This document shows, in pieces, positions 41,906-49,700 of a stretch of DNA of 64,000 bases (position 1 is its first letter; each line of letters starts with the position of its first letter). The notes beneath the pieces were generated by a model. That model saw only the letters and a list, made by a program, of their open reading frames with translations, searched no databases and was not told where the DNA came from. This DNA comes from Curtobacterium sp. TC1 (GTDB taxonomy: Bacteria; Actinomycetota; Actinomycetes; Actinomycetales; Microbacteriaceae). The translations under genes were made by a program, and so were the position numbers. Location of the stretch: contig NZ_CP081964.1 of assembly GCF_019844075.1 (NCBI RefSeq), positions 3,224,001-3,288,000 on the forward strand, read 5' to 3'.

Positions 41906-43482
41906 GCCGCGGACGGGTGCCGTCGTTGCGGTGGCGGGTCGTCGCCGCCGTGGCGCTGCTGCTCGTCGCGACGAACGTCGTCGTGGGGGCGGTGACCGTC
42001 GTCGCGTTCCGGGGGTACCTCGTCGACCGTCTCGACGCGGAGCTGTCGACGGCGGCGAACCGGACCCCCGGCGGCCGGGACGGTGCGGAGGCGCCCACCG
42101 GACCGCCGCCCGGGTCGTCGTCGTCGGATCGTCCGGATCCGGACAACGCCTTCATCGGAGCGCCCGGACAGTCCGCCGGCACCGTCGTCGCGATCGTCCG
42201 CGACGGCGTCGTCGTGCTCGGCGGGTACACCGACAACGACGGCGACCAGCACGGGCTGTCGTCGGCGCAACGGAAGACGCTCACCGCGGTCGACAGCGGC
42301 GCCGAGCCCGCGACGATCGACCTCGGCTCGCTCGGCACCTACCGGGTGCAGGCGGTCGGGGACGACGGCGACGTGTTCGTCACCGCGCTGCCCCTCGGCG
42401 ACCTGGACGCCGCCATCGCACGCCTGCTGCTCGTCATCGGGATCGTCACGGTGCTCGGCCTCGTCGCCGCCGCGTGGGCGCTCGCACTGCTCGTGCGGCG
42501 CTCGCTCCGGCCACTCGAACACGTCGCCGCGGTCGCCTCCGGGGTGACCGCCCTCGACCTGGAACGCGGCGACACCGACATCCCGGCGCGGGTCGCCGAC
42601 GCCGACCTGACCGCGAACCGCGAGGTCGGACAGGTCGGCACCGCACTGAACCGGCTGCTCGGGCACGTCGCCCGCGCACTCACGGTGCGCCGCGACGCCG
42701 AGGCCGGCATGCGGACCTTCGTCGCCGACGCCTCGCACGAGCTGCGGACCCCGATCGCCACTGTCCGCGCGTACGCCGAGCTGTCGGAGCGGACCTCCGA
42801 CCTGGACGCCGTACACCGCAACGTCGAACGGATCGGACGCGAGGCAGTCCGGATGGGCGACCTCGTCGACGAGCTGCTCCTGCTCGCACGGCTCGACGCC
42901 TCGGCCCTGGCGTCGGGGGCTCCCGTCTCCCCGCTCGTGCGCGAGCCGGTCGACCTGACGTCGCTCGTGGTCGAAGCGACGATGGACGCCCGAGCCACCG
43001 CACCCGGGCACCGGTGGACGCTGCAGATCGTGGACGACGAGCCGCTGCTCGTGGCCGGCGACGAGGTGCAGCTCCGACGGGTGGTCACGAACCTGTTGAC
43101 CAACGCCCGGACGCACACGCCGCCGGGGACTGTCGTCGTGGTGTCGTTGCAGTCGGTGCCCAGGTCTGCGTCTGCGTCTGCGTCTGCGTCCGCGTCTGCG
43201 TCTGCGTCGGACGGTGCCGTCGTCCGCTTCGTCGTGGCGAACGACGGGCCCCCGATCCCCGCCGAGTCCCTGCCGACCCTGTTCGACCGGTTCACCCGGG
43301 GTGAGGCCTCACGCTCGCGGGAGCACGGGACGAGCGGCCTCGGGCTCGCGATCGTGCGGGCCGTGGTCGTGGCGCACGGCGGCAGCGTGCGGGTCGCGTC
43401 CGAGCCGGGCCGGACCGCGTTCACCGTGGACCTTCCGGGGCCGCCCGACGTGCTCGCCGAGCTCGTCCCACTCGCCGAGTGA
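41902..43482 (+). CDS. Sensor histidine kinase (HAMP, HisKA, HATPase)
   Basis: A 526-residue membrane histidine kinase. The first transmembrane helix is at about residues 13-35 and the second at about 177-197, around an extracytoplasmic sensor of about 140 residues. HAMP and dimerisation domains follow, with the phosphoacceptor histidine in DASHELRTPIATV. The ATPase domain carries the N box (VVTNLLTNARTHTP), the D box in VANDGPPIP and the G box in GTSGLGLAIVRAVV. A Ser-Ala repeat (SASASASASASASAS), coded by a GTCTGC microsatellite, is inserted between N and G1 boxes. The GTG start overlaps the regulator gene by four bases. Confidence 0.9.
   Translation: MSRGRVPSLRWRVVAAVALLLVATNVVVGAVTVVAFRGYLVDRLDAELSTAANRTPGGRDGAEAPTGPPPGSSSSDRPDPDNAFIGAPGQSAGTVVAIVRDGVVVLGGYTDNDGDQHGLSSAQRKTLTAVDSGAEPATIDLGSLGTYRVQAVGDDGDVFVTALPLGDLDAAIARLLLVIGIVTVLGLVAAAWALALLVRRSLRPLEHVAAVASGVTALDLERGDTDIPARVADADLTANREVGQVGTALNRLLGHVARALTVRRDAEAGMRTFVADASHELRTPIATVRAYAELSERTSDLDAVHRNVERIGREAVRMGDLVDELLLLARLDASALASGAPVSPLVREPVDLTSLVVEATMDARATAPGHRWTLQIVDDEPLLVAGDEVQLRRVVTNLLTNARTHTPPGTVVVVSLQSVPRSASASASASASASASDGAVVRFVVANDGPPIPAESLPTLFDRFTRGEASRSREHGTSGLGLAIVRAVVVAHGGSVRVASEPGRTAFTVDLPGPPDVLAELVPLAE
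43164..43205 (+). repeat. GTCTGC hexanucleotide microsatellite in the histidine kinase gene
   Basis: Seven hexamer units (the fifth is GTCCGC) code for the Ser-Ala stretch. Length changes by slippage would stay in frame. Confidence 0.9.
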
Positions 43483-43529
43483 GCAGAAGACGTCGAGTCC
43501 CGCGACCCGATTCGACGTCTTCTGCTCAC
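43479..43529. terminator. 18-bp perfect inverted repeat over the kinase stop codon
   Basis: GTGAGCAGAAGACGTCGA (43479-43496) is inverted at 43512-43529 with a 15-base loop. The left arm includes the stop codon TGA (43480-43482). It may end the two-component transcript. Confidence 0.7.
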
Positions 43530-43570
43530 CCGATGCGGCCGGGCCGGAGGATGGCACACCATCGCGGCGC

Positions 43571-43595
43571 TGGACGGATCGTCAGACGATCGTCC
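43571..43595. promoter_or_regulatory. Imperfect inverted repeat upstream of the secreted-protein gene
   Basis: TGGACGGATCGT and ACGATCGTCCA are near-inverse with one extra base in the left arm. The core GACGATCGTC (43585-43594) is itself palindromic. It is about 110 bases upstream of the start at 43703 and could be a regulator site. Confidence 0.4.
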
Positions 43596-43702
43596 AACGT
43601 CCGGGCCGAACGCGTGCAGCCGGACAACCAGCGACGCAGGCTGGGTCCTGTCCGAGCAAGACGACCCGACCGGGTCACCACTGCAGAGATGGGAACACGA
43701 TC

Positions 43703-44191
43703 ATGAACTCGTTCAAGCGCACGTCCGTCAAGCTCCTCGCCGGTACCGCCCTCGGCGGCGCCGTCATCGCCGGGGCGTTCGTCGCCGCACCGGCACAGGC
43801 CGCCGAGCCCGCACCGAGCACCTCGGCCTCCGTCGGCGGCAACGTCAACGTCAACCTCGACCCGGTCGCGATCGTCAACGCGATCAAGGACGCCGTGAAC
43901 GACCAGAGCGACCGCGGCGGCGCCGTGCAGGCAGCGCTCGACGTCGGCTACTGGAACGCCGGCAACCCCGACCGCCTCACCGTCGCGGTGGTCAACAAGA
44001 ACCAGGACATCACGGTGTCCGGCGACGTCGCGGACGCACAGTCGATCGACATCAAGGGCGGCAACTACGTCATCTACTGGTTCAAGGGCCCCGGATCGAT
44101 CACGAACAACGGTGACGGCGGCTGGCTGAACTGGGGTGCGTTCGGCAACATCGAGCGCATCGACAACGTCATCCACGTGAACGGCGGCTGA
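43703..44191 (+). CDS. Small secreted protein of unknown function
   Basis: A 162-residue protein that I cannot assign. The N-terminus is a signal peptide: basic NSFKRTSVK, a hydrophobic core, and a likely cut after APAQA (near residue 33). The mature part has a helix with NVNLDPVAIVNAIKDAVN and a beta-rich end with VGYWNAGNPDRLTVAVVN, ISVSG-type strands and YVIYWFKGPGS. There are no cysteines, so no disulfides. It lies directly downstream of the two-component genes, separated by a hairpin and a palindrome, and may be their target. Export by Sec is likely. Confidence 0.65.
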   Translation: MNSFKRTSVKLLAGTALGGAVIAGAFVAAPAQAAEPAPSTSASVGGNVNVNLDPVAIVNAIKDAVNDQSDRGGAVQAALDVGYWNAGNPDRLTVAVVNKNQDITVSGDVADAQSIDIKGGNYVIYWFKGPGSITNNGDGGWLNWGAFGNIERIDNVIHVNGG

Positions 44192-44230
44192 TCCACCGGC
44201 GCTGCAGCGACGCCCCCGGGGACCTCGGTC

Positions 44231-45046
44231 TCAGGGGGCGTCGTCGTGCGTCGGCGCTTCGATCGCCGACGGCGGCTTGCGCGCAGCCAGCCGGAGGTCC
44301 CGCCGAGACCGGATCCAGCCCCGGACGAAGGCGACCGACACCAGCGCCGTCCGGTTCGGCGCGTTCCACGACTTCATCAGCCGCCCGAGGTGCCAGGCCA
44401 CGGCCTGCCGGCTGTACGCGGTCTCCTTCGCGATGGCGTCGTTCGAGAGCCCGCGGGCGGCGAGCGCCAGCATCCGTTCCTCGGTCTCGTCCAGGCCGGG
44501 CGCCGACGCCACCAGGTCGATGTCGTCGGTGCCGAGCGCTGTCGTCGCGTCTCCCGACGCGCCTCCCCGGTGCTGCGCCCAGGCCTCGGCCCAGCACGAG
44601 CCGAGTTCGTGGGCGACGAGTGAGGCTCGGCTCATCGCGAGCATCGTCCGGCCGGCGTGGTCGATCGTCGTCGCGTGCTCGCGGGTGGCCGTGTGCATGA
44701 CGAGGGCGAAGACACGGATGGCGGGCAGGGCGCCGCGGAGCACGACCGAGACGTCGACCTGCGGGTCTCCGGCGCTGGCGGCTGCGACCTCGCGCAGCCG
44801 GACGAGGCAATCGGGATCGAGCGGCTCACCGTGCTCGACGGCCCGCAGCGCCGCGGGGAGCACGAGCGGGACGATCTGCTCGTAGCGACGCCGGAGCCAG
44901 TCGTGCCCGTCGGGTCGGATGCCGTGCAACGGTGGCGCGAGCAGCAGTTCCTCGAACTCCGGACACCGTTCGTCGAGCGCCAGGCCCAGCCGCTCCCCCG
45001 GGAGCAGCACGGCCGTCCGTCGTGCGTCGTCGCGCTCGGTCGTCAT
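44231..45046 (-). CDS. LuxR-type HTH transcriptional regulator
   Basis: A 271-residue regulator with a C-terminal LuxR-type HTH at about residues 195-255: LDETEERMLALAARGLSNDAIAKETAYSRQAVAWHLGRLMK (in part: SNDAIAKETAYSRQAVAWHL). The N-terminal 190 residues are alpha-helical and have no recognised sensor signature. The ATG at 45046 is nine bases after TACGGT on the minus strand, a wider gap than elsewhere. It is divergent from the GT2-GtrA gene and converges with the secreted-protein gene. Its targets are unknown; the neighbouring glycosyltransferase is the obvious guess. Confidence 0.8.
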   Translation of the reverse strand: MTTERDDARRTAVLLPGERLGLALDERCPEFEELLLAPPLHGIRPDGHDWLRRRYEQIVPLVLPAALRAVEHGEPLDPDCLVRLREVAAASAGDPQVDVSVVLRGALPAIRVFALVMHTATREHATTIDHAGRTMLAMSRASLVAHELGSCWAEAWAQHRGGASGDATTALGTDDIDLVASAPGLDETEERMLALAARGLSNDAIAKETAYSRQAVAWHLGRLMKSWNAPNRTALVSVAFVRGWIRSRRDLRLAARKPPSAIEAPTHDDAP

Positions 45047-45055
45047 CGTCCGTCG

Positions 45056-45061
45056 ACCGTA
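45056..45061 (-). promoter_or_regulatory. Candidate -10 element of the LuxR-type gene
   Basis: TACGGT on the minus strand, nine bases before the ATG at 45046; a weaker case than the others in the window. Confidence 0.3.
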
Positions 45062-45159
45062 TCCGGACAACAGGTGTCGTGTCCGCTGCGTTCACGTGGT
45101 GTTCGTTCTTACCCGGGCCACAGCGCCCTGCCTCGGCCCCCGTAGCCCCGCTGCCGAGC

Positions 45160-46455
45160 ATGAGCGGCATGACGGAGACGAACCAGACCCTCGACATCGA
45201 CATCGTCGTCCCCTGCTACAACGAGCAGGACACGCTCGCGGCCCACGTCCGACGCCTGCACACCTTCTGCCGGACGTCGTTGCACCACACCTGGCGGATC
45301 ACGATCGCCGACAACGCCTCGACCGACGACACCGCGCGCATCGCCGACGACCTGGCTGCCATGCTGCCCGGCGTGCACGCGGTCCACCTGGCCGAGAAGG
45401 GCCGTGGCCGGGCGCTGAAGGCCGTGTGGGGTGCTTCCCCGGCAACCGTGCTCGTGTACGTGGACGAGGACCTGTCCACCGACCTCGCCGCCCTCGAGCC
45501 GCTCGTCGCACCGCTGCTCTCCGGGCACTCCGACCTGGCGATCGGCACACGGCTGGCGGACTCGTCGCGTGTCGTCCGGGGCAGCAAGCGCGAGTTCATC
45601 TCCCGCTCGTACAACCTGCTGCTCCGCACGACGATGGGGGTGTCGTTCTCGGACGCGCAGTGCGGGTTCAAGGCCGTCACGAAGCGGGCGGCGGAACGGC
45701 TGCTGCCGTTGTGCGAGGACGACGCGTGGTTCTTCGACACCGAGATGCTCGTGCTGGCCGAGCACGCGGGGCTGCGCATCCACGAGGTGCCGGTGGACTG
45801 GGTCGACGACGTGAACTCGTCGGTGCAGATCGCCTCGACCGCCACGGAGGACCTGAAGGGCATGTGGCGCGTCTCGCGGGGCATCGCCACCGGGCGGGTG
45901 CCGGTGGGCACCGTGTACGACGCGATCGGCCGTCGACCGTTCACGCCGCCGCACGTCGGGTTCCTCGGGCAGGTGCTGCGCTTCGGCGCCATCGGGGTGC
46001 TGTCGACCGTGGCGTTCGCGGTGCTGTACGCCCTGTTCCGTCCGGCGATCGGGGCACAGACGGCGGACTTCCTCGCCCTGCTGCTGACGGCGATCGGCAA
46101 CACCGCGCTGAACCGTCGCTTCACCTTCGGGGTGCGCGGACGTGCCGGTGCTGGTCGGCACCACGTGCAGGGGTTGGTCGTCTTCGGCATCGCGTGGGCG
46201 ATCACCTCTGGATCGCTGGTCGTGCTGCACAGCAGCGTGCCGGGAGCCTCGCACGGTGCCGAGATCCTGGTGCTGACGGCCGCCAACCTGTTCGCGACGT
46301 GCGTCCGGTTCGTGCTGTTCAAGGCGTGGGTGTTCCGCAGCGGTCGTCGTCGTCCCGAGCTCATCCGCCCGGGGACGACCCCCGCCGCCGACGCCAGCAC
46401 CGCGGCGACCGAGCCGATCGCCGTCGACGAGCGGACCGGCGAGCGCGCAGCCTGA
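45160..46455 (+). CDS. GT2 glycosyltransferase fused to a GtrA-like membrane domain
   Basis: A 431-residue fusion. The N-terminal GT2 domain (about residues 1-240) has IDIVVPCYNEQDTL, the acidic DEDLSTDLAAL motif and RGSKREFISRSYN, as in dolichyl-phosphate-mannose or -glucose synthases. The C-terminal GtrA-like domain (about 270-400) has four hydrophobic helices, from VGFLGQVLRFGAIGV to LFATCVRFVLFKAWVF. The fusion would make a polyprenyl-phosphate sugar and help move it across the membrane. It probably feeds the GT39 enzyme at 38967. The start is the ATG at 45160; the ATG at 45169 is possible. Confidence 0.88.
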   Translation: MSGMTETNQTLDIDIVVPCYNEQDTLAAHVRRLHTFCRTSLHHTWRITIADNASTDDTARIADDLAAMLPGVHAVHLAEKGRGRALKAVWGASPATVLVYVDEDLSTDLAALEPLVAPLLSGHSDLAIGTRLADSSRVVRGSKREFISRSYNLLLRTTMGVSFSDAQCGFKAVTKRAAERLLPLCEDDAWFFDTEMLVLAEHAGLRIHEVPVDWVDDVNSSVQIASTATEDLKGMWRVSRGIATGRVPVGTVYDAIGRRPFTPPHVGFLGQVLRFGAIGVLSTVAFAVLYALFRPAIGAQTADFLALLLTAIGNTALNRRFTFGVRGRAGAGRHHVQGLVVFGIAWAITSGSLVVLHSSVPGASHGAEILVLTAANLFATCVRFVLFKAWVFRSGRRRPELIRPGTTPAADASTAATEPIAVDERTGERAA

Positions 46456-46590
46456 CACCGTGCCGGGCTGTCCACCCGGTGCGCGGTTGTTCGGCACGCG
46501 CGGGCCGCCGCACCGTGCGCTGTGGACCATCCCGTGCGAGCTTCCACGCTCCGTGTAGCGCAACGACCTCGCACCGGGCGGGCAACCTCG
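46452..46590. repeat. Intergenic repeat region B (copy of region A)
   Basis: About 140 bases after the GT2-GtrA gene. An 82-base part (46508-46589) aligns without gaps with 38731-38812 of region A, and the preceding part also resembles A's first unit. Conserved parts include CCGCACCGTGCG, CCGTGCGAG, CGCTCCGTG, AGCGC and CGCACCG. Left GTGCGAG and right CTCGCAC can pair in this copy. Region B lies upstream of the glutamate synthase promoter. Confidence 0.7.
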
Positions 46591-46633
46591 CACCAGCCGA
46601 ACAGACGCACGCGGTGCGGCGCACGGCGCGGTG

Positions 46634-46663
46634 TTGCGTGGGCGGTATACCAAGCCGTAGCAT
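46634..46663 (+). promoter_or_regulatory. Candidate promoter of the glutamate synthase operon
   Basis: TTGCGT (46634-46639) and TAGCAT (46658-46663) are 18 bases apart. Transcription would begin near 46670 and give a leader of about 65 bases. A TATACC lies between them. Confidence 0.45.
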
Positions 46664-46734
46664 CGCGGTACCGCACCACCACCCCACAGGGCCCGACTGC
46701 CACCATCGGTCTGCCCGCGGCGAGCGCTCCATCG

Positions 46735-49700
46735 ATGCAGCCCGCGCCGTCCACTGCCGGCAACGCCCCACTGGACCCGCACGTGAACCCCACCTCTTTC
46801 GGTCTCTACGACCCTGCCCGCGAATCGAGCGACTGCGGCGTCGGTTTCATCACCCGACTCGACGGGACGCCGAGCCACGACGTCATCCGCAAGGGCGACG
46901 AAGCACTGTGCGCCATCCCCCACCGCGGCGGCAAGTCCGCCGAGGGTGTCGGGGACGGCGCGGGTGTCAGCATCGACCTGTCGGTGGAGTTCTTCAGCGC
47001 CATCACCGGACAGGAGCTGCGCGCCGGCCACTTCGGCGTCGCGAACTGCTTCGTCCCGAGCAGCGACGGAGCGCACGGCGCCGACGAGCGCGCCCGCGCC
47101 GAGCAGACCGTCACGGACGCCATCACGGCCGAGGGCTTCGAGCTGCTCGTCGTCCGCGACGTCCCGGTGGACCACTCCGTCGCGCGGCCCGAGGCCGAGC
47201 AGTACCAGCTGCCGATCGTGCAGTGGGTCTTCCGTGCGCCCGAGCAGTGGGACCGCGCCGAGGTCGACGCGGCAGCGAACCGTGCCCTGCTCGCGATCGA
47301 GTCCGTGTCCTACGGCGAGGCCGCCGAGCAGCGAGCCGAGCACGCCGCCCTGTACCCGCTGTCGCTCAGCGCCCGGACCCAGATCCTGAAGGGGCGCCTG
47401 AACTCGGGCGAGGTCATCGGGTACTTCACGGACCTGCGCGACCCGCGTCACTCGGTGCGGACGCTCTACTTCCACACGCGCTTCTCGACGAACACCGAGC
47501 CGCACCCGACGATGGCGCAGCCGTTCCGTCTGATGGCGCACAACGGCGAGCTGAACACCGACCGGAAGAACCGCCTGTCGGACGAGGCGCTGGCCCGTGC
47601 CCGCACCCGCAGCATCGTCCGCCCGCCCGGCCAGTCCGACTCGAGCCGCCTCGACCAGACCCTGCAGAGCCGCGTGTTCGACGACGGGCTCGAGATCGTC
47701 GAGGCCGTGGTGTCGCTCATGCCGCCGGCGTGGGAGAACGACCGCACGCTCACCGCCGACGTGCGGGACATGCTCGAGTACTTCTCGCTGTACGAGGAGA
47801 AGAACGACGGCCCTGCCGCCGTGATCTTCAGCGACGGCGACGTCGTCGGCGCGCGACTGGACCGCCTCGGGCTGCGCCCGCTGCGCACCGTCGAGACGAC
47901 CGAGTACCTGATGGTGTCGTCCGAGGCCGGCCAGGTCACCTTCGACGCTGACGAGGTCGTGCACCGCGGCCGCATCGAGGCCGGCGGCATGCTCGTCGTC
48001 GACCACCGCACCGGGACCCGGATGCGGACCGGCGAGGTGCTGCGCATGCTCGCGGCTCGCCGTGACTACGGCACCCTGCTCGAGGCCGCCCGCGTCAACC
48101 TCGACGACCTGCCCGCGCCCGCGTACGACCGCACCAGGAACACCCTGGGCTACGCGGGCGACCTGTCGCTCGCCGGCCGCTACGTCGCGTACTCGCTGAA
48201 CCAGGAGAGCTTCCGGTTCATGCTCGACCCGATGCTGCAGAACGGCTCGGAGCGGATCTCGGCGATGGGCTACGGCAACGCCATCAACGCGCTGAGCGAC
48301 ACCGAGGGCGGGATGGCGAAGTACTTCTCGCAGCGCTTCGCCCAGGTGACGAACCCGCCGCTCGACTCGATCCGCGAGGCCGACGGCATGTCGATGCGCG
48401 TCGCGCTCGGCGCGAAGCCCGACGGCACGGGCACCACGGGCCGTCAGCTCGTCGTGCAGTCGCCGATCCTGGGGCACCTCGACATGGTGCGGCTGCGGGA
48501 GCAGGACATCGTGCCGCTCGAGCGCTTCGACATGCTCTACGTGCCGGTGCCCGCCGACGAGCAGGCGAACGCCGACGCGATGCGCGGCGCGCTGGACGCC
48601 CTGTGCGACGCGATCGAGGCGTTCGCGGCGCGCGGTGGCGGAATCGCGGTCGTGACCGACCGCGAGGTGTCGTCGACCCGTGCACCCCTCCCCGTGATCC
48701 TGGCCGTGGCCGCCGTGAACCAGCGGCTCATCGAGACCGGTCTGCGCCTGCGGGTGTCCGTCGTGGCGGAGAGCGGTCAGCTGCCATCGTCACACCACGT
48801 CGCGACCGCGCTGGGCTTCGGTGCCGCCGCTGTGTACAGCTTGAGCGCTCGGCTGCGTGCGGAGGAGAAGTACCCCGCGGCGCCCGCACCCGCCGGCGAG
48901 CTGACCGCGACCGACCTGGCGCTCAAGCAGTTCCGCAAGGCGGCCGAGAAGGCCCTGGCGAAGACCATGGGCCGCGTCGGTCTGTGCACCGCCGAGAGCT
49001 ACATCGGCGGCGAGTTCTTCGAGCCGAACTACCTCGACACCGGCGACGACGTGCTCGCCCGGATCTTCCCGCACATGCAGGCCCCGGTCGGCGGCGTCGG
49101 CTTCTCGCGCATCGCCCAGGCGGCGACGGACTGGCACGAGCGTGCCCGCTCGGTGGCGTCCGAGGGCCAGGTCCCGCTGCTCGGCCTGTTCAAGGAACGC
49201 TCCGACGGCGCCGGCCACTCGTTCGGCGTCGCGAGCGTGCGCGGGTTCGGCGGCATGACCGAGGAGCGTCCGGCCTTCGAGCGCTCCGGCGACTCGGACG
49301 CGCTGCGCCTGCTCACGCTCGGTCAGCTCGACGACTCGTTCGGCATCACCGACGCCGCGTACCGCAACACCGGCTACGACCGCCTCAGCGACGTCGAGAT
49401 CGACCAGCACCGGATCACGCCGGGCTACGTCACGTTCCTGCAGACCACGCACGACGAGCGGTCGCGCCGTCCCGCTGCGCTCCGCGACGTGCTCGCGCTG
49501 CCCGCGGACGTCACGGGCATCGACACGGCGGAGGACTTCGCCCGCGAGCTCGGTCGCTTCTCGACGAGCGGCAACGCCAGCGTCACGGTGCGCGGGCTGT
49601 CCGGCTCGCGTCCGGCGGACGACCAGGACCTGCCGGGAGGCACGGAGCGGTTCCGCCTGGAGCTCGCGTCGACGGGCACCACGGGTGCACTGCGCCACCA

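Noticed and set aside
45109..48477. Long antisense frame opposite the GT2-GtrA and gltB genes
   Set aside because: Same effect; the protein is Arg/His/Asp-rich with no domain, and the repeat region B lies inside it.
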